A stretch of 64,000 bases of DNA from Ramlibacter paludis (GCF_022012305.1 NZ_JAKLTM010000001.1:992001-1056000), one strand, 5' to 3'; shown: positions 44,862 through 54,134, counted from the stretch's first letter. Made by a program: numbers and translations. The notes: a model not told the origin generated them from the sequence alone.

Positions 44862-45545
44862 TCAATACAGGTAGCCGACGCTCAAACGATACACATCGGG
44901 GTTCAGCTTCGTGTCGATGTGCTGTCCCGAGCTGAGCGTGGTCCTGGTCTTCAGGAAGCTGCGGGCGTACTGCAGGTCGATGTACCACTTGTCCGCCACC
45001 CGCGCCGTGAGGCCCAGGCCCGGCGTCAGCGCGAACTTGGAGTCGACCGACAGCTTGGTGCCGCCCGGCGGGTTGATCGGGTTCAGCGCATTCAGCGTGG
45101 CGCTGCCGGCCTCGTCGTAGAAGTAGGCGTAGGTGAGGCCCAGCATCACGTAAGGACGGAAGCGTGCCGCCGGCTCCAGGAAGCGGTACTGCGCGAACAC
45201 GCTGATCGGCAGCGCCTTCACGGTGCCGATCTCGCCGACGCCCGCGATGCCGCCGGTGCCGGTGATCGAGTGCTTGAAGCCGAAGCCGATCGGCACTTCG
45301 ACCGACCAGTTGTCGGTGAGCATGCGGCCCACGGCGAGCGTGGGCTGCGTGTCGGACCCGATGTCCACCGTGGTGTTGGGCGGCGCCGGCGGCGACAGCG
45401 TGCCGCTCGACGTGTTGGGCGCGATGTGCGTCACGCCGCCGCTGAACATCCAGGTGCCGGCGCTCTGGGCCTGCGCGGACACGCAGGCGGCGGCAACCGC
45501 GGCCGCGACGGCCGCACGCAGGAGCAACTTCTTGTTGTTCGTCAT
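44862..45545 (-). CDS. ompW: OmpW-family outer-membrane protein
   Basis: 227 residues. A signal peptide (about 1-27, ending SAQAQS) precedes an eight-stranded barrel with the family patterns WMFSGGVTHIAPN, KALPISVFAQYRF and RPYVMLGLTYAYF. It ends in an aromatic residue (VYRLSVGYLY) as outer-membrane barrels do. OmpW proteins form narrow hydrophobic channels. It starts 20 bases after the GDSL lipoprotein gene, probably in one operon. Confidence 0.93.
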   Translation of the reverse strand: MTNNKKLLLRAAVAAAVAAACVSAQAQSAGTWMFSGGVTHIAPNTSSGTLSPPAPPNTTVDIGSDTQPTLAVGRMLTDNWSVEVPIGFGFKHSITGTGGIAGVGEIGTVKALPISVFAQYRFLEPAARFRPYVMLGLTYAYFYDEAGSATLNALNPINPPGGTKLSVDSKFALTPGLGLTARVADKWYIDLQYARSFLKTRTTLSSGQHIDTKLNPDVYRLSVGYLY

Positions 45546-45565
45546 GGTTCTTCCTTCGTTGCGGT

Positions 45566-46753
45566 TCAGAGCCAGCCGGCGCGGGCGAGCGCGCGGGAGA
45601 TCGAGGCGGCCAGCAGGCGGTGGCCGTAGGGCGTGGGATGGAAGCCGTCGGAGAACGCCCAGGTCTGCCACCAGCCGGCGGTGAGGCCGGTGGGCGGGGC
45701 GGCGTCGAGCGCCGCGGACGTGCAGGTGGGGAAGTCGTACGCGGGCAGGCCGGACGAGTCCGTGCCTTTCACCGGGCACGAGGCCTGCGTGGCGTTGGTC
45801 AGGCCGTATTCGACCGGGTGGGCCACTTCGTCGGTGAAGTCCTCGTAGAAGGGCACGAGCGCGATGCGCGCATCGCCCGCCACCTTCGCGGCCAGTTCGT
45901 TGTTGAAGGCGCCAATCCATTGCTGGATCGCGCCCTTCAGCTGCGCCGCCGCCGTGGCGCCGGCCGTGCCGCCGCCGCTGGCCGCGGCCACGCCGCCCAG
46001 CAGGGCCTGGAAGCGCGGCGTGAGCGTGATGTCGGGGACGTTCAGCACCGCGACGTGGGTGGCGCCCTTGTCCAGCGCGCTCGCCTTGATCGCGGCGTAG
46101 TAGGTGTCGGCCAGCGCCGTCATGTACATGCCGGCCAGCATGGCCGCGCCATTGGGCTGCGGCAGCGTGGCGGCAATGGTGGCGGGCGGCAGCTGCTGCG
46201 CGAGGAAGGCCTGGTAGGCCGTCACGCCGGCGCTGCCCTTGGCCGCGCCGAGGTAGGCGCCGACCAGGTCGGCCGCGTCGTTGCCGCCGCCGTCGACCAG
46301 CACGAGGTCCGTCGCGGCATAGGTGCCTCCGACCGCCGAGGCGGCCGTCGACAGCTGCAGCGGCACGCCCAGCGGGCTGGCCGCGCCGCCCGAGCTGGCC
46401 GGCACCACGACGCGGCCGCCGCCGATCGCGAAGTTGGTGCAACCCGCGGCGGGGTTCTGGATGAAGGTGGTGCCGGTGAACTTGTAGAAGTTGCACTGGC
46501 TGGCGATGCCGAAGTTGGACGCCACCAGTTGCGGGAAGATCGGGAAGCCGGCCGAGTCCGCGGCGTTCTGCACCGTGAACTTGTAGCCGAAGGTGCCCAC
46601 GTCGGCCAGGCTGTCACCGGCCACCACCACGCGCGAGATCGCTACACGCGGGCCTGCGGCGTCGCCGCCACCGCCGCAACCGGCCAGCAGCGCTGCGGCC
46701 AGGCACGCGGAGGCGATCAGCCCGCGTTCGAATGTCCTCGAGAGATTCTTCAT
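45566..46753 (-). CDS. SGNH/GDSL-family lipoprotein hydrolase
   Basis: 395 residues. A lipoprotein signal peptide has lipobox LLAGC (Cys about 26). The catalytic Ser is in VVAGDSLADVG (block I), with GGGN oxyanion residues in VLVDGGGNDAADL (block III) and the Asp-His pair in SDGFHPTPYGH (block V). No C-terminal autotransporter barrel follows. Likely an outer-membrane-anchored esterase or lipase; substrate unknown. Shares an operon with OmpW. Confidence 0.92.
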   Translation of the reverse strand: MKNLSRTFERGLIASACLAAALLAGCGGGGDAAGPRVAISRVVVAGDSLADVGTFGYKFTVQNAADSAGFPIFPQLVASNFGIASQCNFYKFTGTTFIQNPAAGCTNFAIGGGRVVVPASSGGAASPLGVPLQLSTAASAVGGTYAATDLVLVDGGGNDAADLVGAYLGAAKGSAGVTAYQAFLAQQLPPATIAATLPQPNGAAMLAGMYMTALADTYYAAIKASALDKGATHVAVLNVPDITLTPRFQALLGGVAAASGGGTAGATAAAQLKGAIQQWIGAFNNELAAKVAGDARIALVPFYEDFTDEVAHPVEYGLTNATQASCPVKGTDSSGLPAYDFPTCTSAALDAAPPTGLTAGWWQTWAFSDGFHPTPYGHRLLAASISRALARAGWL

Positions 46754-46874
46754 GCTGTTGTTCCCCGAATAAAAAAGAACGGTCGTTCGCTTTCGCGAGG
46801 GTCAGCATAAGGCGTGGCTCGCGGCCGCGACCAGAGGGTTTTCGCTCGGTCGGCCGGTACGGTCGTGCCGCGCT

Positions 46875-47327
46875 TCAGAACTTCTTCTGTGCCACCTTCG
46901 CATGCGCATCGTTGACGAGCATGAGCGCCGCGGAGCCGTAGTACTTGTGGAACTCGGGGACCATCTCGCCTTGCGCCACCACCGGGTCGGTGGCCACCAG
47001 CGCCTGCGCCTCCTCGATCGTCGGCACGGCAAAGATGAAGAGGCCGCGCCAGCCATCGCTGCCGTCGAAGGGACCGGCCAGCGCCAGCTTGCCTTCGGCG
47101 GCGAGCCGGCCCATGTTGGCGAAGTGGCCCTTGAACATCGCGTCGCGTTCGGGCCCGGCCGGCACCTTGTTCGGCCCCGTCTTCAGGATCACCAGCACGT
47201 AATTGCGCATGCCGCGTTCGTCCGCGCCGACGTGGCGGGCCAGTGCGGGGTCGTACTCGGGCGGGGCGGCCTGCGCCAGCACGGCAAGCGGCAGCAGCAA
47301 GGCGGCGAGGGCGATGAAGGTGCGCAT
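46875..47327 (-). CDS. Exported YciI-like protein
   Basis: 150 residues. A signal peptide (about 1-20, LALLLPLAVLAQA) is followed by a YciI-type ferredoxin-like domain (about 40-145) with YVLVILKTGPNK, HFANMGRLAAEGKLALAGPF and a C-terminal FHKYYG helix. YciI proteins are usually cytoplasmic; an exported form is less usual. Activity unknown. It is divergent from the YbhB-like lipoprotein gene. Confidence 0.88.
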   Translation of the reverse strand: MRTFIALAALLLPLAVLAQAAPPEYDPALARHVGADERGMRNYVLVILKTGPNKVPAGPERDAMFKGHFANMGRLAAEGKLALAGPFDGSDGWRGLFIFAVPTIEEAQALVATDPVVAQGEMVPEFHKYYGSAALMLVNDAHAKVAQKKF

Positions 47328-47400
47328 GGCGGGGCCCCTTGTGGAAGTCCGGTGCCAGCATACAGAATCCACGCGGTCACCCGACCCCAGGAGAACAACG

Positions 47401-47973
47401 ATGCTTCGCTCCCTGTCCCCGCTGCTGGCGCTTGCCCTGGTCGCCTGCGCGGCGCCTGCGATCATGCCGGTGCACGAAAGCGCCTTCACGCTCTTCGCGC
47501 CGCAGTTCCCCGACAACACGCGGCTGGAGACGCGGCACGCGGGCAACATCGCCAGCAATCCCAACTGCGTGGGCCAGAACGTGTCGCCCGCACTGGCGTG
47601 GAAGAACGTGCCGGCCGGCACGAAGAGCCTGGCGATCGTGATGCACGATCCCGAGGGCCGCGGCGGCACCGGCGTGTATCACTGGATCGCGTACGGCATC
47701 GATCCTGCGCTGGGCGGCTTTGCCGAGAACGAGGTGACGCGGCCTTCGCCGAAGTTCACCGGCGGCAAGAGCACGCAGGACCTGGCGCATTACATGGGCC
47801 CTTGCCCGGTGCCGAACACCGGCTGGCATCACTACACCTTCACCGCCATCGCAACCGACTACGAGCCGGGCGCGCTGCCGGCAGGCTTGACGTGGCCGGA
47901 GCTGCAGGCGCGCTTGGCGGGCGGGCATGGGAAGGTGGCGAGCAGCATGGTGCTGCGGTTCGGACGGCCCTGA
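47401..47973 (+). CDS. YbhB/YbcL (Raf-kinase-inhibitor-like) lipoprotein
   Basis: 190 residues. A lipoprotein-type signal (lipobox LVAC, Cys about 16) leads into the PEBP fold with NVSPALAWKNVPAGTKS and MHDPEGRGGTGVYHWIAYGI. The HHYTF block with GPCPVPNTGWH is also present. PEBP proteins bind phosphate-headed ligands; the bacterial role is unclear. ATG 47401 follows CAGGAGAAC. The secreted hydrolase gene starts 43 bases downstream. Confidence 0.92.
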   Translation: MLRSLSPLLALALVACAAPAIMPVHESAFTLFAPQFPDNTRLETRHAGNIASNPNCVGQNVSPALAWKNVPAGTKSLAIVMHDPEGRGGTGVYHWIAYGIDPALGGFAENEVTRPSPKFTGGKSTQDLAHYMGPCPVPNTGWHHYTFTAIATDYEPGALPAGLTWPELQARLAGGHGKVASSMVLRFGRP

Positions 47974-48016
47974 TCTCCGGCCTGCTAGCATGCCCGTCAC
48001 CGCAAGGAGACCCGAC

Positions 48017-50113
48017 ATGCCGCGTTCCTCCGCCGTCCTGGTGCCCCTGCTTGCCCTCGTGTTCGCGCTGCCATCGGCGCAGGCCCGGGTCACGCGCATC
48101 GTCATCGACGAAGTGAAGCCCCTGCCGGCGACGGACTCCGGCGGCGTGGCGTCCGAGCAGGTTGCGGGCCGCGCCTTCGGCGAGCTGGATCCGGCGTCGC
48201 CTGCCAACGCCATCATCAACGACCTGCAACTCGCCAGGGACGCGGACGGCAAGGTGCGCTACGTCGCCACCTTCGTCCTCACCAAGCCCGTGGACCTGGC
48301 GCGCGCCAGCGGCCTGCTGTGGCACGAGGTGCCCAACCGCGGCTTGCGGCGGCCCAACGTGCCGGCCGAACGCGGCAACGGCGACATCGACCTCACCAGC
48401 GCCTGGCAGGGCGACAACGCCGGCGCCACGCGCGTGCGCGAGACCGCCGCGGTGGACCAGCCGCACTGGTTGAAGCTGCCCATCGCCCGCATGCCCGATG
48501 GCGCGCCGGTCACGGGCGAGGTTTTCGGCCGCATCGTGAATCGCTCGGGCGCGGGCTCGCAGCCGCTGATCGTGCAGACCAATCCGGTGCCGTACAAGCC
48601 CATGAGCCTGGACACGCGCGAGTCGCGGCTGGTCTCGCGCGTGGCCGAATCGACGCGGGGCGAGGTGATCGGCGAGACGTCCATCGCGCCCGCCGATTGG
48701 GCGTGGGCGAAATGCGATGCCGCCAACCCCTTCCCCGGCACGCCGGACCCGACGCAGGTCTGCCTGAAGAACGGCTTCGACGCGGGCAAGCTGTACCAGG
48801 TGGTGTTCAAGTCGGCCGACGCATACGCGCTAGGCGTGGGCTTCGCCGCCTGGCGCGACGTCGGCATGTTCTTCAAGACGGCGCGCGCCGACGACGGGGG
48901 CACGCCGAATCCGGTGGCGGGCGCCGTGACGCACAGCATCGGCCGCGGCGTTTCGCAGTCGGGCAACTTCCTGCGCGGCTGGCTGCACCTGGGCTACAAC
49001 CGCGACGAAGCGCAGCGGCAGGTGCACGACGGCCTGTGGCCGATCATCGCCGGCCGCCGCATCGCGCTGAACTTCCGCTGGGCCCAGCCGGACGGCGTGC
49101 TGGAGCTGTACCAGGCCGGCAGCGAAGGGCCGCAATGGTGGCTGCCGCATCCGGACCCGGTGCGCGGCGGACCGGCGGTGGGCCTGCTGGATCGCTGCAG
49201 CGCAACGCGCACCTGCCCGAAGATCATCGAGCACTTCGGTTCCGCCGAAGTGTGGGCGCTCAAGCTCACGCCGGAGTGGGTGGGCACCGATGCGCGGGCC
49301 GATTTGCCGCTGCCGCCCAACGTGCGCCGCTACTACATCGCCGCGAGCAACCATGGCGGCGGCGCCGGCGGCTTCGACACCAGCGTGCCGGGTGCCGCAT
49401 TGCCAACGAGCGGCCCGGCCTGCCCCGGCAACAACTACGGGACGGGCGTGCTGCCCGCCAACCCGATGCCGCACACGGAAACCGTCAATGCCCTGCGGGT
49501 GCACTTCCGCAACTGGGTGATGAAGGGCGTCGAGCCGCCTCCCAGCCAGTGGCCCACGCTCAAGGCCGGCACGCTGGCGCAAGCGAACAAGGCGGCGATC
49601 GGTTTCCCGACCTTGCCGCAGTTGCGGCCCACGCTGCCGGAGCCCGACTTCATCATGCCGGTGCTCGATTACGACTGGGGCCCGCAGTTCAACACGGTGG
49701 ACGGCTCCGGCGTGGCGGCCCATGCACCGCCACCGATCCGGCAGGTGCTGTCCATGCTGGCACCCAAGGTCGACGCCGACGGCAACGAGCTGGGCGGCGT
49801 GCCCGTGGTGCTGCGCGAAGCGCCCCTGGGTACCTACCTCGGATGGAACGTCACGGCCGGCGGCGCGCGGCCCTTCCACCAGGGGCAGATCTGCAACTAC
49901 GTGGGCGGCATGATCCCCTTCGCAAAGACCCGCGCGGAGCGCGCCGCGAACCGCGATCCGCGGCCATCGCTGGAGGAGCGCTATGGCAGCCACGACGGCT
50001 ACGTGGCGGCCGTGAGGAAAGCGGCGGAGAAGGCGCAGGGCGCCGGCTTCCTGCTGCCCGACGATGCCGAGCGCCTGGTGAGGGAAGCGGCCGCGAGCCA
50101 GGTGCTGCGATGA
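48017..50113 (+). CDS. Secreted alpha/beta-hydrolase-domain protein
   Basis: 698 residues. A signal peptide (about 1-23, ending SAQARVT) precedes a two-part protein. The N-terminal half is beta-rich. The C-terminal half is an alpha/beta hydrolase with nucleophile elbow-like GRGVSQSGNFLRG and later SNHGGGAGGF and PHTETVNALR segments that may supply the His. It resembles the large alpha/beta hydrolase domain family of soil bacteria, with unknown substrate. Its stop overlaps the ATG of the following terC-like gene. Confidence 0.85.
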   Translation: MPRSSAVLVPLLALVFALPSAQARVTRIVIDEVKPLPATDSGGVASEQVAGRAFGELDPASPANAIINDLQLARDADGKVRYVATFVLTKPVDLARASGLLWHEVPNRGLRRPNVPAERGNGDIDLTSAWQGDNAGATRVRETAAVDQPHWLKLPIARMPDGAPVTGEVFGRIVNRSGAGSQPLIVQTNPVPYKPMSLDTRESRLVSRVAESTRGEVIGETSIAPADWAWAKCDAANPFPGTPDPTQVCLKNGFDAGKLYQVVFKSADAYALGVGFAAWRDVGMFFKTARADDGGTPNPVAGAVTHSIGRGVSQSGNFLRGWLHLGYNRDEAQRQVHDGLWPIIAGRRIALNFRWAQPDGVLELYQAGSEGPQWWLPHPDPVRGGPAVGLLDRCSATRTCPKIIEHFGSAEVWALKLTPEWVGTDARADLPLPPNVRRYYIAASNHGGGAGGFDTSVPGAALPTSGPACPGNNYGTGVLPANPMPHTETVNALRVHFRNWVMKGVEPPPSQWPTLKAGTLAQANKAAIGFPTLPQLRPTLPEPDFIMPVLDYDWGPQFNTVDGSGVAAHAPPPIRQVLSMLAPKVDADGNELGGVPVVLREAPLGTYLGWNVTAGGARPFHQGQICNYVGGMIPFAKTRAERAANRDPRPSLEERYGSHDGYVAAVRKAAEKAQGAGFLLPDDAERLVREAAASQVLR

Positions 50114-50877
50114 TGGAGCTGCTCGTTGACCCGCAGGCGTGGATCGCGCTGCTGACGCTGACCGCGCTGGAACTGGTGCTGGGCATCGACAACATCGTGT
50201 TCATCTCGATCCTGGTGGACAAGCTGCCGCCGGAGCGGCGCGAGCTGGCGCGGCGCCTCGGCCTGTTCATGGCCATGTTCATGCGGCTCGGGCTGCTGAT
50301 GATCCTGGCCTGGATCATCGGCCTGACGGCGCCGCTGTTCACGGTGCCGCTGGCGCGCCACGAGATTTCCGGCCGCGACCTGATCCTGATCGCGGGCGGC
50401 CTGTTCCTGATCTGGAAGAGCACCGGCGAGATCCACGCTTCGCTGGTCGGCGAGGAGCAGCACCAGGATTCGAAGGTGCAGGCCACCTTCGGCGCGGTGA
50501 TCCTGCAGATCATGCTGGTCGACGTCGTGTTCTCGCTCGACTCGATCATCACCGCCGTCGGCATGGTCGACGAACTGGCCGTGATGGTGGCGGCCGTGAT
50601 CCTCTCGGTCGGCATGATGATGCTGTTCGCCGGCCCCATCGGCCGCTTCGTGTCCGCCAACCCGACGATCAAGATGCTGGCCCTGTCCTTCCTGATCATG
50701 GTGGGCATGGTGCTCGTCGCCGACGGCCTGGAGTTCCATGTGCCCAAGGGCTACGTCTACTTCGCGATGGCCTTCTCGCTGGCGGTCGAAATGCTGAATC
50801 TCAAGCTGCGGCGGCGCGCCACCGTGCCGCTGGCCGGGCACGGCAAGGAGTACGAGGAGCACGCGCGCGGGCGCTGA
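50110..50877 (+). CDS. TerC-family membrane protein (second copy)
   Basis: 255 residues, about seven helices. Motifs ELVLGIDNIVFISILVDKLP in helix 1 and DVVFSLDSIITAVGMVD in the middle carry the acidic residues typical of TerC. It differs from the copy at 31434 and belongs to the YoaE/YgdQ-like branch. A tandem ATGATG gives two possible starts; the first overlaps the hydrolase stop. The stop abuts the convergent glutaredoxin-like gene with no gap. Confidence 0.92.
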   Translation: MMELLVDPQAWIALLTLTALELVLGIDNIVFISILVDKLPPERRELARRLGLFMAMFMRLGLLMILAWIIGLTAPLFTVPLARHEISGRDLILIAGGLFLIWKSTGEIHASLVGEEQHQDSKVQATFGAVILQIMLVDVVFSLDSIITAVGMVDELAVMVAAVILSVGMMMLFAGPIGRFVSANPTIKMLALSFLIMVGMVLVADGLEFHVPKGYVYFAMAFSLAVEMLNLKLRRRATVPLAGHGKEYEEHARGR

Positions 50878-51249
50878 TCAGCCCTTGCCCAGCATCGTCT
50901 TCAATTCGCCGCTGGCGATCAGCGCCTGCAGCTCGGTCGCGCCGCCGACCAGCACGCCCTTGACGAAGACCATCGGGAAGGTGGGCCAGCCGGTCCACAT
51001 CTTCAGCGCGCTGCGCGGGCGCCACAGCCCGAGGTAGCTGCCGTATTCGAGGTACTTGTAGGGCTGCGCGATCGCATCGAGGGCCTTGCGCGCCCTGGCG
51101 GGAAACGGGTTCTGCTTCATGCCGACGATCACCACGTCGTTGGCGGCCACGGCCGCCTTCACTTCGTCGACGATGGCGTTGTTCCAGCCGGCGATTTTTG
51201 CGCGCACGGCGCTGTGGATGCTGGATTCGTCGAGGATGGGGCGCGGCAT
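50878..51249 (-). CDS. Glutaredoxin-like protein without active-site cysteine
   Basis: 123 residues. The pattern of a monothiol glutaredoxin is clear: VVIVGMKQNPFPARARKALDA, then the cis-Pro block TGWPTFPMVFVKGVLVGG and the final helix ELQALIASGELKTML. The active-site Cys expected after the first strand (KGxxxxPxCGF in relatives) is replaced by NPFPARAR, and no cysteine occurs in the whole protein. It therefore cannot reduce disulphides or hold an iron-sulphur cluster by the known mechanism. ATG 51249 has AAGGAG upstream. Confidence 0.85.
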   Translation of the reverse strand: MPRPILDESSIHSAVRAKIAGWNNAIVDEVKAAVAANDVVIVGMKQNPFPARARKALDAIAQPYKYLEYGSYLGLWRPRSALKMWTGWPTFPMVFVKGVLVGGATELQALIASGELKTMLGKG

Positions 51250-51314
51250 GGTGGCTCCTTGCGAGGGGAAGGGCGACGGTAGCATGCGTGGCCGACTCGC
51301 CTGCCCCGATCCGC

Positions 51315-52073
51315 CTACCAGAGCGCCGCGCCGTTGACGCGGATGTTCTGGCCCGACACCCATCGGCCGCCATCGCCGGCAAGGAAGGCGACGACTTCGG
51401 CGATCTCGCGCGGTTCGCCCAGCCGCTTGAAAGGCGAGCGCTGCCTGGCCGCCTCCTGGGCGGCCGCGGGGGCAAGGCCTCGATACAGGTCCGTATCGGT
51501 CGCGCCGGGAGAGACGCAGTTGCAGGTGATTCCGCGCTTCCCGAACTCCTTGGATGCGGCGAGGGTGAACTGTTCGAGCGCGCCCTTGGTCCCCGCGTAA
51601 AGGGCCGTATTCTCATAGCCCACACCGGTCAGTGAGGCTGAAATGCTGATGATTCGTCCGCCTTCGGACATCCGCGTGGCCGCCTGCTGCAGCGCGAAGA
51701 ACGGAGCCTTGGCGTTCGCGGCGAACATCTGGTCGAAGTCTTCCTCGCTGAACCCGGTGATCGGACCGAACCTGGCGACGCCCGCGTTGAGCACGAGGAT
51801 ATCCACGCGGTTCCATAGTTTCAAGGCGGCATCAAACAGCTGCTTGGCGGTCGCCGCGTCCTGCAGCCGAACTTCCAGCGCTTCGGCTTGCCCGCCGGCG
51901 GACCTGATGCCTTGCACGACCTGCGTTGCCGCATCGGAATTGCTCGCGTAGTTGACGAGAACGCGGGCACCGCGCCCTCCCAGTGTCTCTGCGACCGCGC
52001 GCCCAATGCCGCGAGCCGCACCGGTGACGATCGCCACCTTGCCGGAGAGTTCACCGGGTACCGTGCTTGCCAT
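51315..52073 (-). CDS. SDR-family oxidoreductase
   Basis: 252 residues, classical SDR. Cofactor motif VTGAARGIGRA, NAGV, Ser in SISASLTG, catalytic YAGTK, and the PGATDTDL loop; ends with the usual GQNIRVNGA. Position of Asn in VLVNYASNSDAA points to NADP(H) preference. Substrate unknown. A 15-base inverted repeat lies just upstream (52100-52114). It marks the edge between the conserved left part and the accessory region. Confidence 0.93.
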   Translation of the reverse strand: MASTVPGELSGKVAIVTGAARGIGRAVAETLGGRGARVLVNYASNSDAATQVVQGIRSAGGQAEALEVRLQDAATAKQLFDAALKLWNRVDILVLNAGVARFGPITGFSEEDFDQMFAANAKAPFFALQQAATRMSEGGRIISISASLTGVGYENTALYAGTKGALEQFTLAASKEFGKRGITCNCVSPGATDTDLYRGLAPAAAQEAARQRSPFKRLGEPREIAEVVAFLAGDGGRWVSGQNIRVNGAALW

Positions 52074-52099
52074 TGCTGTCCCCCCGTAGCAATGCCGCG

Positions 52100-52114
52100 A
52101 GTGTTTCGAACACT
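52100..52114. promoter_or_regulatory. Candidate operator upstream of SDR gene
   Basis: AGTGTT, TCG and AACACT form a perfect inverted repeat 26 bases before the SDR start, a place and shape that suit a TetR-type operator. No regulator gene of that type is adjacent. Confidence 0.35.
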
Positions 52115-52465
52115 TGGGCCGAAGTCAATCCGAACGGCGTGGGGGCAGTGCCGGGCCGGCGAGGTTTACTGCGGCTGCTTTGGGGCCGGAAGGTGCCATC
52201 ACGCTGCTACTGCGCCGGTGGATCCTTTCAGGCCGGATGGGGCGTCGGTGAATGACCGCTGCAGACTGATTGCGGTCGCTTGGGTTCACCCCGCCGAGCG
52301 ACCGCTATCGACAGAAGCAGCCATGATTGCCCTCAAGGCTGCAGACGTCCGTACCTCCCGCACAGCGTCTTAAGCGGCCACCTGATCAAAATCCTCCTAG
52401 ACGCCTTCGACCCAAGGAGAACGCCCGAAAGGGCTTTAGGGGGCCATCGGAACCCGGCGAAGAGG
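52115..52465. other. Gene-free stretch at island edge
   Basis: About 350 bases with no frame that looks coding on either strand. It includes sequences such as GCGACCGCTATCGACAG of the kind often seen in decayed intergenic DNA of this group. No attachment site or tRNA fragment was seen. Confidence 0.5.
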
Positions 52466-52687
52466 CTACTCACCAGGCGTGGTGCGAGGGACACCGTGGA
52501 AGGAAAAGTCCCAGCGGTTTTCGCCCGATTTTTTCCCCTGCACCTTGCTGGGCGGGCCACCCGTCGTGCCGTACGGCCGCGGCGCCGTCCCTTTGCCACC
52601 GCCGCCGCCCCTACGCGCCCCGCCACCCTTGCCGCCACCTCCCCCGTGCCCGCTACCCTTGCCACTGCCGCTACTGCCCTTTGCCAT
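52466..52687 (-). CDS. Gly/Lys-rich miniprotein
   Basis: 73 residues. It begins MAKGSSGSGKGSGHGGGGGK and has a second Gly-rich block. A Pro/Gly/Lys segment GPPSKVQGKKSGENR then resembles the small NYPSTTGNPSGxGR-type proteins of proteobacteria. ATG 52687 has GGAG at ideal spacing, which argues that it is real. It is disordered by composition. Divergent from the gene at 52784. Function unknown. Confidence 0.6.
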   Translation of the reverse strand: MAKGSSGSGKGSGHGGGGGKGGGARRGGGGGKGTAPRPYGTTGGPPSKVQGKKSGENRWDFSFHGVPRTTPGE

Positions 52688-52783
52688 TTTCGTGCTCCAT
52701 GTCATGCGATGCGCCTTCGACGAAGGCCCGTCCACCGCATCTGCGATATCCTGCTGTTCACCGGACCACTGAATTCTGGAAAC

Positions 52784-53827
52784 GTGGAAAAGCTGCACGA
52801 GCATCGGTTCGACTGGAAAAGCAAGCCGATCCTGGACAACCTTCTGGTTGCCTACGAACCGTTGACGCTCGCGCGGCCGATGAAGCTGTTCCCTGCAAGG
52901 CTAGGGTTGACGCCCGGCGTGCCGGGTATCCCGGCGAGCGATTACTTGGCTGAGCTCCTTCTGGGCCACCGCTCCGTTCAAGCTGCCCTCCGCCGCGAGC
53001 TTGGAGACGTGGAGTTCCGCAACCTGCGCAACTACGCTCTGGGCCGAAAAAGCACACAAGGCACTCGCAGCCGTCTGCTCGCTCGCATGGGCGGGAACGA
53101 GGAGTTCCTCGAAGGGGTCGCTGAGCACTTCCGGAATCCAGAACAGTCCGGCCTTACGAAGCTTCTCCAGGCCGGCGAGGGTGCGCTGCTCCTGCTTCTG
53201 ACGGTTCTACTCGGGTCAGGCGCTACCTGTGCGCATTGCGGCAAGAAAATGGTCACACCCCAGGAGAGCTGGTGGGCCCGGCAGCCGTGCGTACTCGCGC
53301 CTGCGGAGTTCAGATTCCTGGACCGCCTGCTCTACGTGCCGGTGGCGCTAGCGCAGCTTCCTCGAATCCTGCTGGATGGCGATGCGCCGTCGCTTTCTTG
53401 CCTGGGCAGACTCTCCTCCCCGGATCAGCTCCCCTTCCAGCATTGGCTAGACCTTTTGGTCAAAGCGTACTCGTCGCCCGACCTCGCGCACTTGGCCGTT
53501 CGCGCGCGAGTAGACGACAAGATGACCGGCACGGTGTACCGGATCCATTCCGGTGCGATGCTCACTGAATCGAATATCGACCTGCTCACGCAGGAACTCG
53601 TGGGCGGCGCCAACCGGATCGGAACGGTGCGAAGGCACGGTCGCGCGGTTCGGAGAATTGCATTCGCCGTCGACTTTCTTCAGGCGGCACACGCCGACGA
53701 ACAGGTGCTGGAGCCGGCGCAGGCTCAGAAGATCGTGCACGACCGCTTGGTGCACCTGTGCGACGACCTTCTGCGCGTCATTCATGCACCGGAGCACCAG
53801 CGCAAGAAGGCCGGACCTCGAACCTAG
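52784..53827 (+). CDS. Unknown protein with CxxC pair
   Basis: 347 residues from GTG 52784 (weak TGGA upstream); ATG 52709 would add 25 residues and overlap the divergent miniprotein promoter. The N-terminal half (FDWKSKPILDNLLVAYEPL, then SDYLAELLLGHRSVQAALRR) is helical. Near residue 145 a CAHC pair follows a hydrophobic run. I recognise no family. Start and function are both uncertain. It lies alone with about 300 bases of empty sequence behind it. Confidence 0.6.
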   Translation: MEKLHEHRFDWKSKPILDNLLVAYEPLTLARPMKLFPARLGLTPGVPGIPASDYLAELLLGHRSVQAALRRELGDVEFRNLRNYALGRKSTQGTRSRLLARMGGNEEFLEGVAEHFRNPEQSGLTKLLQAGEGALLLLLTVLLGSGATCAHCGKKMVTPQESWWARQPCVLAPAEFRFLDRLLYVPVALAQLPRILLDGDAPSLSCLGRLSSPDQLPFQHWLDLLVKAYSSPDLAHLAVRARVDDKMTGTVYRIHSGAMLTESNIDLLTQELVGGANRIGTVRRHGRAVRRIAFAVDFLQAAHADEQVLEPAQAQKIVHDRLVHLCDDLLRVIHAPEHQRKKAGPRT

Positions 53828-54134
53828 GTCTGACCGGCCGAATTGGGGGTCTTGTACGTCCGATGGCTAAGCCCTGGGAACGGTCAGCATCAACGCGGTG
53901 CACCCGATGGTTGAGGTCGATCGACGGGACCAGAGGCGAAGCCGTCGGTCCCTAGAGGGCACCTGCAGACGGGGTACTGTCGGTCGGCTTGGCTACTCGA
54001 TGATGGTCGTCGCCGTTAGCTGACATTGACCGGCATGCGCGGCGCCGGGTCGCTGTTGGTCGGGAGCGGACTTCGAACCGGCAAATTACTTGTCAAAAGT
54101 CCGAACCGTCCTTTCTAGAACACCGGCATCAGTC
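53828..54134. other. Gene-free stretch
   Basis: About 300 bases between two convergent genes. No coding frame, tRNA or clear hairpin terminator was seen. Confidence 0.5.

Noticed and set aside
52280..52783. Upstream part of the open frame leading into the 52784 gene
   Set aside because: Arg/Pro/Ala-rich reading opposite the Gly-rich miniprotein; no start signal and no protein-like pattern.
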